DNA of 64,000 nucleotides from assembly GCA_902614915.1 (NCBI GenBank), contig CACMMX010000002.1, positions 1 through 64,000 on the forward strand. Direction: 5' to 3'. The stretch comes from an uncultured Cryomorphaceae bacterium (lineage in GTDB: Bacteria; Bacteroidota; Bacteroidia; Flavobacteriales; Schleiferiaceae). How positions within the stretch are numbered: the first letter of the stretch is position 1; each line of letters begins with the position of its first letter. The notes beneath the pieces were generated by a model that was not told the origin of the DNA, did not search any database, and saw only the letters and a program-made list of their open reading frames with translations. The position numbers and the translations under genes were made by a program. Of the stretch, positions 18,694 to 29,789 are shown in pieces.

Positions 18694-21600
18694 TTACTTT
18701 ATTATCTGAATTCTTTGTTGGAATAAATCTCCATTATTCAATACAGTAAGCACATATAAACCAGCACTTAAATGGCTGACGTTAATTGTTTGATTGTTTC
18801 GACCATTCGCATTGAACTCGACTGCAGTTCGACCTAAAGCGTCTATTAATGAAATAATTCCTCGTAAGCCCGCTTCGCTCTCCAATGTAATAAATCTACG
18901 CGCTGGATTCGGGTATATTTTAACGTTTGAATGAATTAACTCATCAAGGCCGATGGCGGCTTTTAGAGAACTTGTATATGTATTCGAATCACCACAACTA
19001 TTAAATACAGTTAAACTCACTAAATACGAAGTTGAATTTACAGCATAAGTATGCAGAGGATAATTGGTTGTAGAGTTTGTATTTCCATCACCAAAATTCC
19101 ATAAATAGCTGCTTCCCCCAATGGAATTAGTTCCGTCAAATTGTACTTGCATACCACTCGCACTCGCACTCAAAATCTGCGCTGAGAAGGCAGCCATAGG
19201 CTGGACACAAACAAACAATGTATCCTTAAAATCTATACTTTGATTACAAGAGTCTGTTGCGGTTAGCGTTACAAAATAAGTACCAGCGGCTGCATAAACA
19301 TGAGTCGGTGTAGCACCTATACCATTATTTCCATCACCAAAATCCCAAGAATATGTCAATAAAGTCCCTGTAGATAAAGACCCATCGAAATTGACGCTCA
19401 AGAAATTCTTCGTAAAGGTGAATACAGAGGTAGGGGCTGGACAAGGTGTAGTACAATTAGCCAAACCTTGGAACTGGACTCCTGAATTCAAATTCCCTGC
19501 ACTCACACTTGAAACTATAGTACCAGTAAAATCTCTGAGGATATATCCACATTCATTATTCCATTGACCATTATCAACAAAGACTAGAGAAAGTGTGTCA
19601 CCGTCGCAAATATTCAACGTGAAAGTTTCGCTATTTCCCAATGCTCCGCTACTATTACTCATGGTATAGTTGGTAATTAAACCTCCAGTTGTGACTACGA
19701 TTTGATGAAACTGGGTATTTTGACCGTTTGCTGCCCAGCCGTCACCATAGGTGTCCGTCAATTCAAGCGTATATGAACAACCGCCAAAACAATTTAAAGT
19801 AGCTGCTGAAGCAGGACCCACCCATTCGCTTACATCTCGAGGACCACAAGAGTCTCTAACATAAAAGTCATAAGATGTCCCTTGTGCAAGCCCTGAAATT
19901 ATGTAAGGATTGGTTGTTGCATTAACAATGGTTCCCGTTCCAGGTGCAAATCCTGGTGTGCCATATTCAACTTGCCAAGATGTTGCTCCACCTGTGGTCC
20001 AGGCCAAAGATATATCGGTTGTGGATACAGCAGTTGCCGTTAACAGAGATGGGTCAGGACAGGTTGGAGACTCATCAATACTCATATCATCTATAGCAAT
20101 ATCTCCATATTGCGGATTATTACCACTGGACTTTTTTGATGTGAATCGAATTTGTATGGTTTTATTTGCAAAAGCATTCAAATCTTCAACGACCTCAATC
20201 CAATTATTTCCTTGATTACCTGAAATCGAATCTAAATTAATCCAAGTACCAACAGCAACATCTTTTACAGCCCAAACAAGTGTACCTTGCGTTCCACCAC
20301 CTTGAGACCACATGTGGTACCAAAATCTCAATTCAGGGCTATTCAGTGCGTTAAGAACTATACTCGGTGAAGTCAGAGTTGCTGAAGGTGCACCGCTAGA
20401 AAAGCTAGCTTCTGTGTAAACATAACTACCAAAACCAGTGGTATGATCACCTGAGGGACCTGTAGGGCCTGTCGCTGTTCCACCATTACGCCCTCCCCAT
20501 CTATAATTGGTATCGGTATCTGTTCTTGTCCAACAAGGACTAATTGTAGCACCAATATTATGCCCTTGACCATTATCAATACCCCCCACAAAGCCGTTTT
20601 CAAAATCTTCCACGTATGGAGCTACAGCAATTCCACAAGAAGTTGAGGAGGCGAAAGGACCCGCCCAATCACTCAAGTCATTTGCACTACATGAATCACG
20701 AATCCAAAATTCATAGAAAGAAGATGGACTTAGTCCTGTAACAGTAAAAGGATTGGATGATGCATTTATAATTGTACCTGTACCCATTGTAAAACCGGGT
20801 GCACCGTATTCAATTTGCCAATTCGAAGCTCCACCGGTAATCCAATTTAATGTAATAGATGTAGTTGTACTTGCTGCACTAGTAATAGCAGTTGGTTTGA
20901 AACAAGTTGGGGCATTGTCAATTGCTATGTCATCTATGGCCCAATCGGATTGTGTAGAATTGAAACCGGAGGCTGTTACTCTTGAAGCGGTAAATCTTAA
21001 TTTTATAGTATCGCCAATATAGTTTATCAAGTCTACTACTGCTTCTTTCCAAGGATCCCCTGGAGTGGATTGAAGGGTGTTGTTATTATTGTTTATAGTT
21101 AACTCTTGATTCCAAGATCTACCGTCAAATATATCTACGGTAAGTTCGTCTATATTGCTACCTGCAGCATGCCACCAGAAAGAAAGTTCAGGAATACTTA
21201 GTGTATCCAAGTCAATTTCCATAGTAACCATTTCAGCTTCTAGGTCACCATTGAAATTAAAATCTACTTCAGTATAACCGTACTTTCCAGAACCAGTGGT
21301 ATGATCTCTTGTTGGACCAGAATTCCCAGTAGGTGTAGTGCCCTGTCCAGTTTGCCAGAAATACGTTGCTGAACCTCCTATGGTGTAACATGGGTCAAAA
21401 TCACCCGAAACGGCATCAAATCCTACACCTTCAAAATCTTCTGTCCAAGGAGCAGTTTCCATACTGCATAGGGTTGATATGGTTATAGGTCCTAGCCATG
21501 GACTAACATCTCCCGGGCCACAAGAATCTCTTACCCAGATATCATAAGAATTAGTCGGCGTTAGCCCCGTGAGTGTATAAGGGTTACTACCTGCTGGAAT

Positions 21601-24600
21601 TATAGTTCCTGGAGTATACTTTATCAACCAGTTTGAGGCACCACCGGTGGTCCAACTAAGGTCAACAGAAGAACTTGTAACATTGGACGCCACCAATAAT
21701 GAAGGTTTTGGACAAGTAGGTTGTTCATGAATATCTACGTCGTCTATACTAATATCTACTTGATTGTTAGAACCTTGGTAACGGTGCGCAATAAATTTGA
21801 TTTGAATGGTATCTCCCGCATATGCGCTGATATCAACAATGTTTTCTTGCCATGGATCGTTAGAGGCGCTCTGTTGAGCACCCAAAATAGTTTGCAACGT
21901 ATTCCAGTTGCCTCCTAAAGAACGAACTTGTACAACCAGTTTATTGATTAATGAGCCGTACATATGATAATAAAATGATAATTCTGGAACAGTCAATAAA
22001 CTTACATCTACAAATGGAGATTCAATTTCTGAGGTGAACACATTGTTACCGACCCCTGTATTAGCCTCGGTAAAAATATAACCACCGCTACCAGAAGTAT
22101 GATCTCCTGATGGGCCTGAATTATTCGTATGGACAACAGGAGGACCGGCCTTCCAAAAATACTCCAGTGTATCTTTACGTTGCCAACATCCGTCAATCTG
22201 ACCAAGAGTTTGATTAGCTCCCGTTACCCAAGAAGTAGAATCAAAATTCTCAATGTATGGAGCGGTATATGGATTACAAAGCGTATTAAATGTGATTGGG
22301 CCAATCCACAGAGAAGCTCCAAGAACTCCACAAGTATCGCGAACATATGCATCATAAGTTGTTCCCGGTAGAAGCCCAGTAGAAACGCCCGTGGTGGCGA
22401 TTAAATTAGTCAGGCCGCTAGACGAAGGTGAGAAGCCTGTTGTTCCCACTGCCAAATTCCAAGTTGTAGAACCACCAGTAGTCCAAGTAAATTTGGCGGT
22501 TGTTGATGTTACATCCGTCAAAACAAAGTTGGATGGGTCTGGACATAGCGGCTGATTGTCCACTACTACCTCATCAATTGCGATATCGCCTTGTGAACCG
22601 TTACCCTTAGTTGCAGACCAACGCAAAACAATGGTATCTCCCGCAAAACCACTTAAATCAATTTCTTGGAAATTCCATTGATTTCCTTGATTACCTGTTT
22701 TAGTAAAGTAAGTATTCCAAGTTTGTGTTGAATCCACCCATACTTGAAGTTTCAAAGTGTTTACAGACAATCCACGCATGTGATAAAAAAAACTAATACG
22801 AGGTTTCACAAGTGAAGTCAAATCAATTAATGGACTTTCAATAAAAGCTTCTTGATAAGGCGCACCAGACGAAGCCTCTGCATAGATGTAATTACCTAAT
22901 CCACTTACATCAGCAGAAGGACCTGTTTGTCCGGTGGTTGTGGTGCCATTTCGAACACCCCATGAGAATGGTGAAGAAGGTAGTGTGTCTTTTTCCGGGG
23001 TTCGCACCCAACACGGCTCTAAAGCGTCAAAGGTATTATATACGCCACTACCGGATACCCAATTCGTGGAATCAAAATTTTCACTCCAAGGAGCAGATAA
23101 TGGAACACAATGAGTAGTACCAATTATCGGGCCAATCCAACCCGATTTGTCTGTAAGCCCGCATACTTCTCTAACCCAAAATTGATAGGTCGTCCCACTG
23201 ATTAAACCAGTGACTTTTTTAGGATTTGTAGTAGATGATATCGTTGAATTTGAAGGCGCGCCCAAAAATGAACCCGGTAACCCGTACTGAATATCCCATG
23301 ATGTGGCATTAACCGCTGACCAACCTAAAGTTATGCTTGTAAGAGATCTACTTAATACTGAGAGGTTTGATGCATTTGGACAAGTAGGCGCTTCTTCAAA
23401 ACTAAAGTCATCAATAGCAATATCTGACTGATTTGACTGGCCAAAACCACGAGAGGCAGAAAGACGCACCAAAATGGTATCATTAGCAAATTGACTTAAC
23501 GTATACGACTGAAGCAAAAAGGAATCTGTTAAAACCATCTGTTGTGGTCCATTTATAGTACCAACATTAATCCATCCAGTTGATTTTGACCAAACCTCAG
23601 TCTTCAATTCATTTACCTGCGCACCGCGCATGTGATAATAAAAATTTAACTCTGGCGTGGTTAGGCTACTCAAGTCGATTAAAGGCGATGTAATCTGTGC
23701 AATACTTTGATTCTGAGCACCTGATGCTTCAGCATAAAGATACTGACCAGAGCCTCCCCTACCTGAAATTGGTCCAGTACCAGGAGTAGCTGTACTATCA
23801 TCTGCAACGCCCCACCCATAACCTTGTCCACCATTTGGACTCGTAGGATTCCGTAACCAACAATTCGGAATAATGGAACTATCGTTATTAAAACCAGATC
23901 CTGGAATCCAAGTTCTAGCATCGTTAAAATCCTCTAGGTAGTTGCTTGTAAAACTTATTGGAGTACAAAGTGTAGAATCAATGGTACCTATCGACCATAA
24001 ACTCAAATTATTTATTCCACATGAATCACGTACAATAAACTCATAAGCAGTTGATGTACTTAATCCTTTAAGTATAAATGGATTTGAAAAGGCAGAAACT
24101 CTGGTTCCGGAGCCCGGAGCAAATCCAGGAGTACCGTATTCAACCTCCCATGAATTCGATCCTCCCGATAACCACGAGAGCTGAACTTGATTACTTACTT
24201 TCCAGTCAACAGTCAGATTTGTAGGTTGAAAACAAGTGGGTGCCGGATAATGATTGACTATAATCCTAAAAGTGCTATCGATTAATTTCGCTTGATTTGT
24301 GTCACAAATAGCATTAAAGCCTTGTCTTAAAGGATGTAGCTTAAAAATTAAAAAAGTATCTGTTACTGCACCGTTAAAATCATTAACCATTCTTGTTAAA
24401 GATTCAGTATCACCATCGATATTTGAATTCCCATAGGTGACAGCAAATTCTTTAGACGATTCACTGACTAATTCTAAATAAGTACCGACATCACTAGGTG
24501 AAACACCACCAAATGCTCCGCCTTGCGTCTGAAGCTCGTATGATATTTCTAAAGAGGCGATCCAATGTCCCGAGGGTATAGATATACCAATCGTATCAGT

Positions 24601-24747
24601 GCACGAAGACTGCGAATTTGTATTTATCGGGGAAATCGATTGAACACCTAATGAACCTCGGTTATAGGTTACGGTATCACTACTAATCTGAGCATTAGCT
24701 GTTATGGCTCCAAAGCTCATAAAAGCAAAGAGTAAAAGTTTTTTCAT
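18694..24747 (-). CDS. Giant secreted T9SS-sorted protein: six Fn3-like repeats, five MAM/jelly-roll-like modules, a DTYGDGW module, two PKD domains
   Basis: Repeating units TCPDPSLLTATAVSTTDISLAWTTGGATSWQVEYGTPGFAPGTG / YDFYVRDSCG alternating with APYVEDFENG...SPSIVLNALNSPELRFWYHMW...DIAIDDMSIDE; PKD YSWDFGDGNNGIGATPTHVY and YLWNFGDGNTNSTTNYPLHTY; C-terminal SNVKIYPNPARRFITL...LSAGLYVLTVLNNGDLFQQRIQIIK. Confidence 0.9.
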   Translation of the reverse strand: MKKLLLFAFMSFGAITANAQISSDTVTYNRGSLGVQSISPINTNSQSSCTDTIGISIPSGHWIASLEISYELQTQGGAFGGVSPSDVGTYLELVSESSKEFAVTYGNSNIDGDTESLTRMVNDFNGAVTDTFLIFKLHPLRQGFNAICDTNQAKLIDSTFRIIVNHYPAPTCFQPTNLTVDWKVSNQVQLSWLSGGSNSWEVEYGTPGFAPGSGTRVSAFSNPFILKGLSTSTAYEFIVRDSCGINNLSLWSIGTIDSTLCTPISFTSNYLEDFNDARTWIPGSGFNNDSSIIPNCWLRNPTSPNGGQGYGWGVADDSTATPGTGPISGRGGSGQYLYAEASGAQNQSIAQITSPLIDLSSLTTPELNFYYHMRGAQVNELKTEVWSKSTGWINVGTINGPQQMVLTDSFLLQSYTLSQFANDTILVRLSASRGFGQSNQSDIAIDDFSFEEAPTCPNASNLSVLSRSLTSITLGWSAVNATSWDIQYGLPGSFLGAPSNSTISSTTNPKKVTGLISGTTYQFWVREVCGLTDKSGWIGPIIGTTHCVPLSAPWSENFDSTNWVSGSGVYNTFDALEPCWVRTPEKDTLPSSPFSWGVRNGTTTTGQTGPSADVSGLGNYIYAEASSGAPYQEAFIESPLIDLTSLVKPRISFFYHMRGLSVNTLKLQVWVDSTQTWNTYFTKTGNQGNQWNFQEIDLSGFAGDTIVLRWSATKGNGSQGDIAIDEVVVDNQPLCPDPSNFVLTDVTSTTAKFTWTTGGSTTWNLAVGTTGFSPSSSGLTNLIATTGVSTGLLPGTTYDAYVRDTCGVLGASLWIGPITFNTLCNPYTAPYIENFDSTSWVTGANQTLGQIDGCWQRKDTLEYFWKAGPPVVHTNNSGPSGDHTSGSGGYIFTEANTGVGNNVFTSEIESPFVDVSLLTVPELSFYYHMYGSLINKLVVQVRSLGGNWNTLQTILGAQQSASNDPWQENIVDISAYAGDTIQIKFIAHRYQGSNNQVDISIDDVDIHEQPTCPKPSLLVASNVTSSSVDLSWTTGGASNWLIKYTPGTIIPAGSNPYTLTGLTPTNSYDIWVRDSCGPGDVSPWLGPITISTLCSMETAPWTEDFEGVGFDAVSGDFDPCYTIGGSATYFWQTGQGTTPTGNSGPTRDHTTGSGKYGYTEVDFNFNGDLEAEMVTMEIDLDTLSIPELSFWWHAAGSNIDELTVDIFDGRSWNQELTINNNNNTLQSTPGDPWKEAVVDLINYIGDTIKLRFTASRVTASGFNSTQSDWAIDDIAIDNAPTCFKPTAITSAASTTTSITLNWITGGASNWQIEYGAPGFTMGTGTIINASSNPFTVTGLSPSSFYEFWIRDSCSANDLSDWAGPFASSTSCGIAVAPYVEDFENGFVGGIDNGQGHNIGATISPCWTRTDTDTNYRWGGRNGGTATGPTGPSGDHTTGFGSYVYTEASFSSGAPSATLTSPSIVLNALNSPELRFWYHMWSQGGGTQGTLVWAVKDVAVGTWINLDSISGNQGNNWIEVVEDLNAFANKTIQIRFTSKKSSGNNPQYGDIAIDDMSIDESPTCPDPSLLTATAVSTTDISLAWTTGGATSWQVEYGTPGFAPGTGTIVNATTNPYIISGLAQGTSYDFYVRDSCGPRDVSEWVGPASAATLNCFGGCSYTLELTDTYGDGWAANGQNTQFHQIVVTTGGLITNYTMSNSSGALGNSETFTLNICDGDTLSLVFVDNGQWNNECGYILRDFTGTIVSSVSAGNLNSGVQFQGLANCTTPCPAPTSVFTFTKNFLSVNFDGSLSTGTLLTYSWDFGDGNNGIGATPTHVYAAAGTYFVTLTATDSCNQSIDFKDTLFVCVQPMAAFSAQILSASASGMQVQFDGTNSIGGSSYLWNFGDGNTNSTTNYPLHTYAVNSTSYLVSLTVFNSCGDSNTYTSSLKAAIGLDELIHSNVKIYPNPARRFITLESEAGLRGIISLIDALGRTAVEFNANGRNNQTINVSHLSAGLYVLTVLNNGDLFQQRIQIIK

Positions 24748-24831
24748 CGAGGACAAATATAATGCTTACAATATTGGCATCACACTACCATTAGGCTGCT
24801 TCAAATCCTCCAGGTTTAATGTCATTATGCA

Positions 24832-26517
24832 TTAAATGTCTTCGTTAAACTCTTTTTTTATAAAATTTTGATATTCCACCATAATATTTTTCATATCCTT
24901 TCTAAGCAAGAAAATACCAATCAAGTTGGGTATAGTCATCAATGCGATAGCAATACCCGCAAAAGTCCAAACAATAGTAGTATCAATTATTGCAGCTAAA
25001 AAGAACCCTATTACATAAAGTACTCGATAATAATTCACATATTTCACTCCGAACAAATAGGTCACACTTCTACCGCCGTAATAACTCCATGAAATAGCGG
25101 TGGAAAAAGCAAACAACAATAAACCAATAGCTACGATATATTGACCAAAATCACCAAAAAGACCTTTATTAAAAGCTATGGCTGTAAGCGGTGCACTATG
25201 TACAAGAGATTTTCCAGAAAAGGTATATCCTTTTAGGTCTTGAAGACGACCTTCACTAATCTCAATAAATCCAGTAAATAATTGCTCGCCCTTAAATATT
25301 TGAACATCTTCTGCAATCGAGCGTGCATGCAAAACCGTGGCGTCAGATGCGATGACTCCGTCTGCGACCTTGAGCATTCCTGTGAACTCATTTATTGGTA
25401 TAACGTCCAAACCCGTTTTAGATTCATTAAAGTATTCATATAAGGCTGATCCATGAACCTCTTTACTTACTTCACCTTCCATGATAATCATATCTGAATA
25501 GCTAAAGTCAATTTGATGTTTTACATTCCAAACCCCTGAGCTTAATAAGGTTAGTCCTGTAATCGAACAGATAACTACAGTGTCTATGAAAGGCTCCAAA
25601 ATAGCAACTATTCCTTCACTCATGGGGTGTTCTGCTTTCGCGGCCGCATGAGCAATAGGCGCAGAACCCTGACCTGCCTCATTAGAAAATAAACCGCGGT
25701 TTACCCCTCTATTAAAAGCATATGCTATGGTGGCTCCCAAGAATCCCCCAGCTGCAGAGGAACCAGTGAAAATATCCGAAAAAATGCTTACGAAAGAAGG
25801 TATAATGTTTTCGTAATTCACAACAATAACAGAAAAGGCGCCTAAAACATAAATTACAGCCATTATTGGAACCAATTTTTCCGTAACTGCTGCAATCCTC
25901 TTGATTCCCCCCAAAATAATAAGACCAAGTAAAACAGATAAAACAGCTCCTGTTATCATCTCTTTAATGCCAAAAGTCGCTTTTAAAGACGCAGCGATAC
26001 TGTTTACTTGGGGCATATTTCCAGTACCAAATGAACTAATTATTGTAGCAATAGCAAAGAGAGCGGCCATCCACTTCATGTTTAATTTGTTTTTCATGTA
26101 GTACATCGGTCCACCTGCTGCGGAGCCGTCTTGAGCAAACTCTCGATACTTATGGCTTAATGTTACTTCCACAAATTTTGTTGTCATTCCTAGGGCTGCG
26201 GTTACCAACATCCAGAAAAGAGCGGCTGGTCCACCGAGATGAATCGCAAATGCAACACCTGCAATATTTCCTGTTCCAACGGTTCCAGAAAGTGCTGTCG
26301 CCAATGATTGAAAATGTGAAGTATCTCCTTTGGCTCCTTTTTTATCATATTTTCCCCGCACTACGTCTATAGCGTGTTTGAAAAATCTAATTTGAGGAAA
26401 CTTCAAATAAAAAGTAAAAAAAAGTCCTGTGCCTAAAAGTGCAAAAACGAACCAGCTTGATCCGCCGATGTACCGATCGATTAATTTGAGTATATCATTG
26501 AGTGAAGCTAGGTCCAT
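24832..26517 (-). CDS. Alanine/glycine:cation symporter (AGCS) family with extra internal domain
   Basis: [107 protein letters not shown]. About 110 aa inserted before the last TM bundle. Confidence 0.93.
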   Translation of the reverse strand: MDLASLNDILKLIDRYIGGSSWFVFALLGTGLFFTFYLKFPQIRFFKHAIDVVRGKYDKKGAKGDTSHFQSLATALSGTVGTGNIAGVAFAIHLGGPAALFWMLVTAALGMTTKFVEVTLSHKYREFAQDGSAAGGPMYYMKNKLNMKWMAALFAIATIISSFGTGNMPQVNSIAASLKATFGIKEMITGAVLSVLLGLIILGGIKRIAAVTEKLVPIMAVIYVLGAFSVIVVNYENIIPSFVSIFSDIFTGSSAAGGFLGATIAYAFNRGVNRGLFSNEAGQGSAPIAHAAAKAEHPMSEGIVAILEPFIDTVVICSITGLTLLSSGVWNVKHQIDFSYSDMIIMEGEVSKEVHGSALYEYFNESKTGLDVIPINEFTGMLKVADGVIASDATVLHARSIAEDVQIFKGEQLFTGFIEISEGRLQDLKGYTFSGKSLVHSAPLTAIAFNKGLFGDFGQYIVAIGLLLFAFSTAISWSYYGGRSVTYLFGVKYVNYYRVLYVIGFFLAAIIDTTIVWTFAGIAIALMTIPNLIGIFLLRKDMKNIMVEYQNFIKKEFNEDI

Positions 26518-26553
26518 ACATAAATAGATTTTTTCGAGTGAGCCCAAGATAAC

Positions 26554-26585
26554 AAAAAGCCCCGGTGCCAATGGCGCTGGGGCTT
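26554..26585 (-). terminator. Rho-independent terminator downstream of dnaK
   Basis: Minus strand: AAGCCCCAGCGCCATTGGCACCGGGGCTTTTTG. Confidence 0.85.
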
Positions 26586-26606
26586 AGAATTAAATGTAGA
26601 AGTTTA

Positions 26607-28511
26607 TTATTCAACCTCTTCAAAATCAACATCAGTAACATCATCCGCAGTACCGGCAGCACCACCTGCATCTGGACTTTGGTCATCGTCGCCAGCTTTA
26701 TTATTTCCTTGCATCGCTGCTTGAATTTCCGCAGAAGCCGCTTGTAAGGCTGCATTCAATTTCTCTTGAGCAGCATCACAAGCTCCTATATCTTTAGCCG
26801 CATGGGCTGCTTTAAGTTCTGCAAGCGCAGTATCTATCGGAGCTTTCTTTTCCTCTGCTAGCTTACCTTCCAATTCCTTCATTTGTTTTTCAACTTGGAA
26901 GACCGTACTATCTGCAGCATTGAGCTTATCAATTTCATCTTTGGCTTTTTTATCCGCATCTGCATTGGCTTCTGCCTCCTGCTTCATGCGGTCAATTTCT
27001 TCTTGACTCAATCCAGAAGAAGCCTCAATACGAATGTTTTGCTCTTTACCCGTATTCTTATCTTTTGCACTCACATTAAGTATACCGTTAGAATCAATAT
27101 CAAACGTAACCTCAATCTGAGGGACACCTCGCGGCGCAGCGGGTATACCATCTAAATGGAATCGGCCAATTGTTTTATTATCGTTGGCCATCGGACGCTC
27201 ACCTTGCAGAATATGAATCTCTACCGAAGGTTGATTATCCGCTGCTGTAGAGAAAGTCTCTGATTTCTTCGTTGGAATAGTAGTATTTGACTCAATCAGT
27301 TTAGTCATCACACCACCCATAGTTTCAATACCTAAAGATAAAGGGGTGACATCCAAAAGAAGTACATCTTTTACATCTCCTGCGAGTACACCACCTTGAA
27401 TAGATGCACCAATTGCAACTACCTCATCTGGATTCACGCCTTTTGATGGATCTTTTCCAAAAAAAGCTTTTACTGCTTCTTGGATTGCTGGGATACGAGT
27501 AGTACCTCCTACTAGAATCACTTCATCAATCTCTGAGGTAGAATATCCTGCATTTTGAAGTGCTGATTTTGCTGGAGCTATAGTACGCTCAATCAATGAT
27601 GCTGCTAGTTGCTCAAATTTTGCGCGACTAAGCGAACGTACCAAGTGCTTCGGCCCAGATGCCGTTGCAGTAATATACGGAAGGTTAATTTCCGTTGCTG
27701 TTGAGGAGGATAATTCAATTTTTGCTTTCTCAGCAGCCTCTTTTAAACGCTGAAGGGCCATGTTATCTTTACGAAGATCAATAGACTCTTCCCCTTTAAA
27801 TTCTTCCGCCAACCAATCTATAATTACTTGATCAAAATCATCTCCACCTAGATGAGTATCTCCATCCGTAGATTTAACTTCAAATACACCATCACCTAAT
27901 TCCAATACAGATACGTCATGGGTACCTCCACCGCAATCAAATACAGCAATTTTCTGATCAAGTCCCTTTTTATCCAAACCGTAAGCTAACGCAGCCGCAG
28001 TTGGTTCGTTAATGATTCGACGAACGTTTAAACCGGCAATTTCTCCAGCCTCTTTGGTAGCTTGTCTTTGTGCATCGTCAAAGTATGCAGGCACTGTAAT
28101 TACAGCCTCCGTAACATCACTACCTAAATAGTCCTCTGCCGTCTTCTTCATTTTCTGAAGTATCATAGCTGAAATTTCTTGCGGTGTGTATTGACGACCG
28201 TCTATGTTAATGCGCGGTGTGTCATTATCTCCGGCCTCCACCTTATAAGGTACCCGACTCGTCTCATTTTTAACACTAGAAAATTTCTCGCCCATGAAAC
28301 GCTTCACGGAGTATACAGTCTTCTCTGGATTTGTGATAGCTTGACGCTTTGCAGGATCACCCACTTTGCGTTCTCCACCTTCTACAAATCCAACAATTGA
28401 AGGGGTAGTTCTTTTACCTTCACTATTTGGAATTACAACTGGTTCGTTCCCTTCCATAACGGAAACGCAAGAGTTAGTTGTTCCTAGGTCAATTCCTATG
28501 ATTTTACCCAT
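26607..28511 (-). CDS. dnaK: Molecular chaperone DnaK (Hsp70)
   Basis: [56 protein letters not shown]-terminal [11 protein letters not shown]. Confidence 0.99.
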   Translation of the reverse strand: MGKIIGIDLGTTNSCVSVMEGNEPVVIPNSEGKRTTPSIVGFVEGGERKVGDPAKRQAITNPEKTVYSVKRFMGEKFSSVKNETSRVPYKVEAGDNDTPRINIDGRQYTPQEISAMILQKMKKTAEDYLGSDVTEAVITVPAYFDDAQRQATKEAGEIAGLNVRRIINEPTAAALAYGLDKKGLDQKIAVFDCGGGTHDVSVLELGDGVFEVKSTDGDTHLGGDDFDQVIIDWLAEEFKGEESIDLRKDNMALQRLKEAAEKAKIELSSSTATEINLPYITATASGPKHLVRSLSRAKFEQLAASLIERTIAPAKSALQNAGYSTSEIDEVILVGGTTRIPAIQEAVKAFFGKDPSKGVNPDEVVAIGASIQGGVLAGDVKDVLLLDVTPLSLGIETMGGVMTKLIESNTTIPTKKSETFSTAADNQPSVEIHILQGERPMANDNKTIGRFHLDGIPAAPRGVPQIEVTFDIDSNGILNVSAKDKNTGKEQNIRIEASSGLSQEEIDRMKQEAEANADADKKAKDEIDKLNAADSTVFQVEKQMKELEGKLAEEKKAPIDTALAELKAAHAAKDIGACDAAQEKLNAALQAASAEIQAAMQGNNKAGDDDQSPDAGGAAGTADDVTDVDFEEVE

Positions 28512-28671
28512 TTTTATTTAATTAAGGTTATCAATTCAAATTTGTAAAGGGTTATAAACAATGGTTGTGCCATATAAAATTCAGCCTCTAATCACAAACA
28601 ATGTGTCAGCATTTGGCTCCTATTCATGCCAAAAAGAAGATACCTCACTGCCAAAAGGTCATAGATGTGAT

Positions 28672-29718
28672 TCAAAAGCAGACTTTGTCGCCGTCAACAC
28701 ATTCGCAAGAGTCGATCCCTTGAAAATCTATCCAGCCCATATCACAGGTCAATACTCCCTTCCACAAGCTGTCCATAGCTGAAGTGCTTAATTTGACATC
28801 CTTTTTAACACCTTTCACACGAGAAGAAAATAGCCCCAGACAATCCTCTCCATTATCTGGATTGTAAACATTCGTGAACAGTGGTTTTTCCTGGACTATC
28901 CCTTGTGAAGGTTGATTCACATTTATAAAGGTAGCATAATCATCCGCAGCCGCCCATAACTCCACATCAATACTGCGAAATACCCGGACATATTCTGAAG
29001 ATAAACCAATATTGTTCCTTAAATACCTAAAGTAAGTACTATACGTTACTTCAGAAACAAAATTTTCGCTTCCGTCTAATCTATACCCTGTTCGTACTGG
29101 AAAGGCATAAGTTAATATCTTGATAACACTATCGCTAGGATTATTTCTTGGGGCTTCTTTGTATTTGAAGTGTAAATATCCTTGATAAAGACGAGCATTC
29201 TTCGCGCCATTCCATTTAAATTCAGCGCTATTCAAACCAAATGTAATTTTCTGATTATTTCTAGGTTTGGTTATTTCTACATTTCCAACTATTGGAGTAA
29301 TAGCTTCAAAATTATTATTACCAGGAATGAACCCTTTTAAACGGTAATCATACTGAGGGTCAATTGGTGCATTTGTCCAGTATAATCTATAATTATCCGT
29401 AGTGAAAATTCCAGGATCAAGAATATTGGTGTCTTTCCGAAAAAGCTCATAGGTATTGACGATTCCACCGCCATTATTTAATTGGGTTAAATACAAGGCG
29501 GCGGTATCAAAATATAGACTGTCGCTGTAAACTGCACCTGCTAATAATCCGTCTTCACCAAGATAAGTTCTGTGTAAACGAACCCATTGGGTATCAAGAT
29601 CTTTATCCAAAAGACTATAGACGACATTTTCTACATCATAGTCTGCATTAATTTCTATCGTGTTGTCGCAGGAAATGACAATAATTAACGTAAATAGGGT
29701 CAGAATGCAATTTTTCAT
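28672..29718 (-). CDS. DUF4249-like outer-membrane-associated lipoprotein
   Basis: Lipobox-like MKNCILTLFTLIIVISCDNTIEI; overall composition resembles DUF4249 lipoproteins. Confidence 0.6.
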   Translation of the reverse strand: MKNCILTLFTLIIVISCDNTIEINADYDVENVVYSLLDKDLDTQWVRLHRTYLGEDGLLAGAVYSDSLYFDTAALYLTQLNNGGGIVNTYELFRKDTNILDPGIFTTDNYRLYWTNAPIDPQYDYRLKGFIPGNNNFEAITPIVGNVEITKPRNNQKITFGLNSAEFKWNGAKNARLYQGYLHFKYKEAPRNNPSDSVIKILTYAFPVRTGYRLDGSENFVSEVTYSTYFRYLRNNIGLSSEYVRVFRSIDVELWAAADDYATFINVNQPSQGIVQEKPLFTNVYNPDNGEDCLGLFSSRVKGVKKDVKLSTSAMDSLWKGVLTCDMGWIDFQGIDSCECVDGDKVCF

Positions 29719-29789
29719 ATGTGACAAAAGTACAACCTATGCTTTGAGTTCTTTTCTTTGTAACACATAAAAATGTAAATAGTGCTACC

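Noticed and set aside
19910-23921. Repeated antisense ORFs inside the giant repeat protein (e.g. 19910..20215, 20753..21022)
   Set aside because: They mirror the repeat units of the sense gene; similarity between them follows from the internal duplications.
18694-24756. Tandem repeats considered as a possible CRISPR-like or DNA-level repeat array
   Set aside because: The periodicity is protein-modular (several hundred bp, diverged, in frame), not short direct repeats with spacers.
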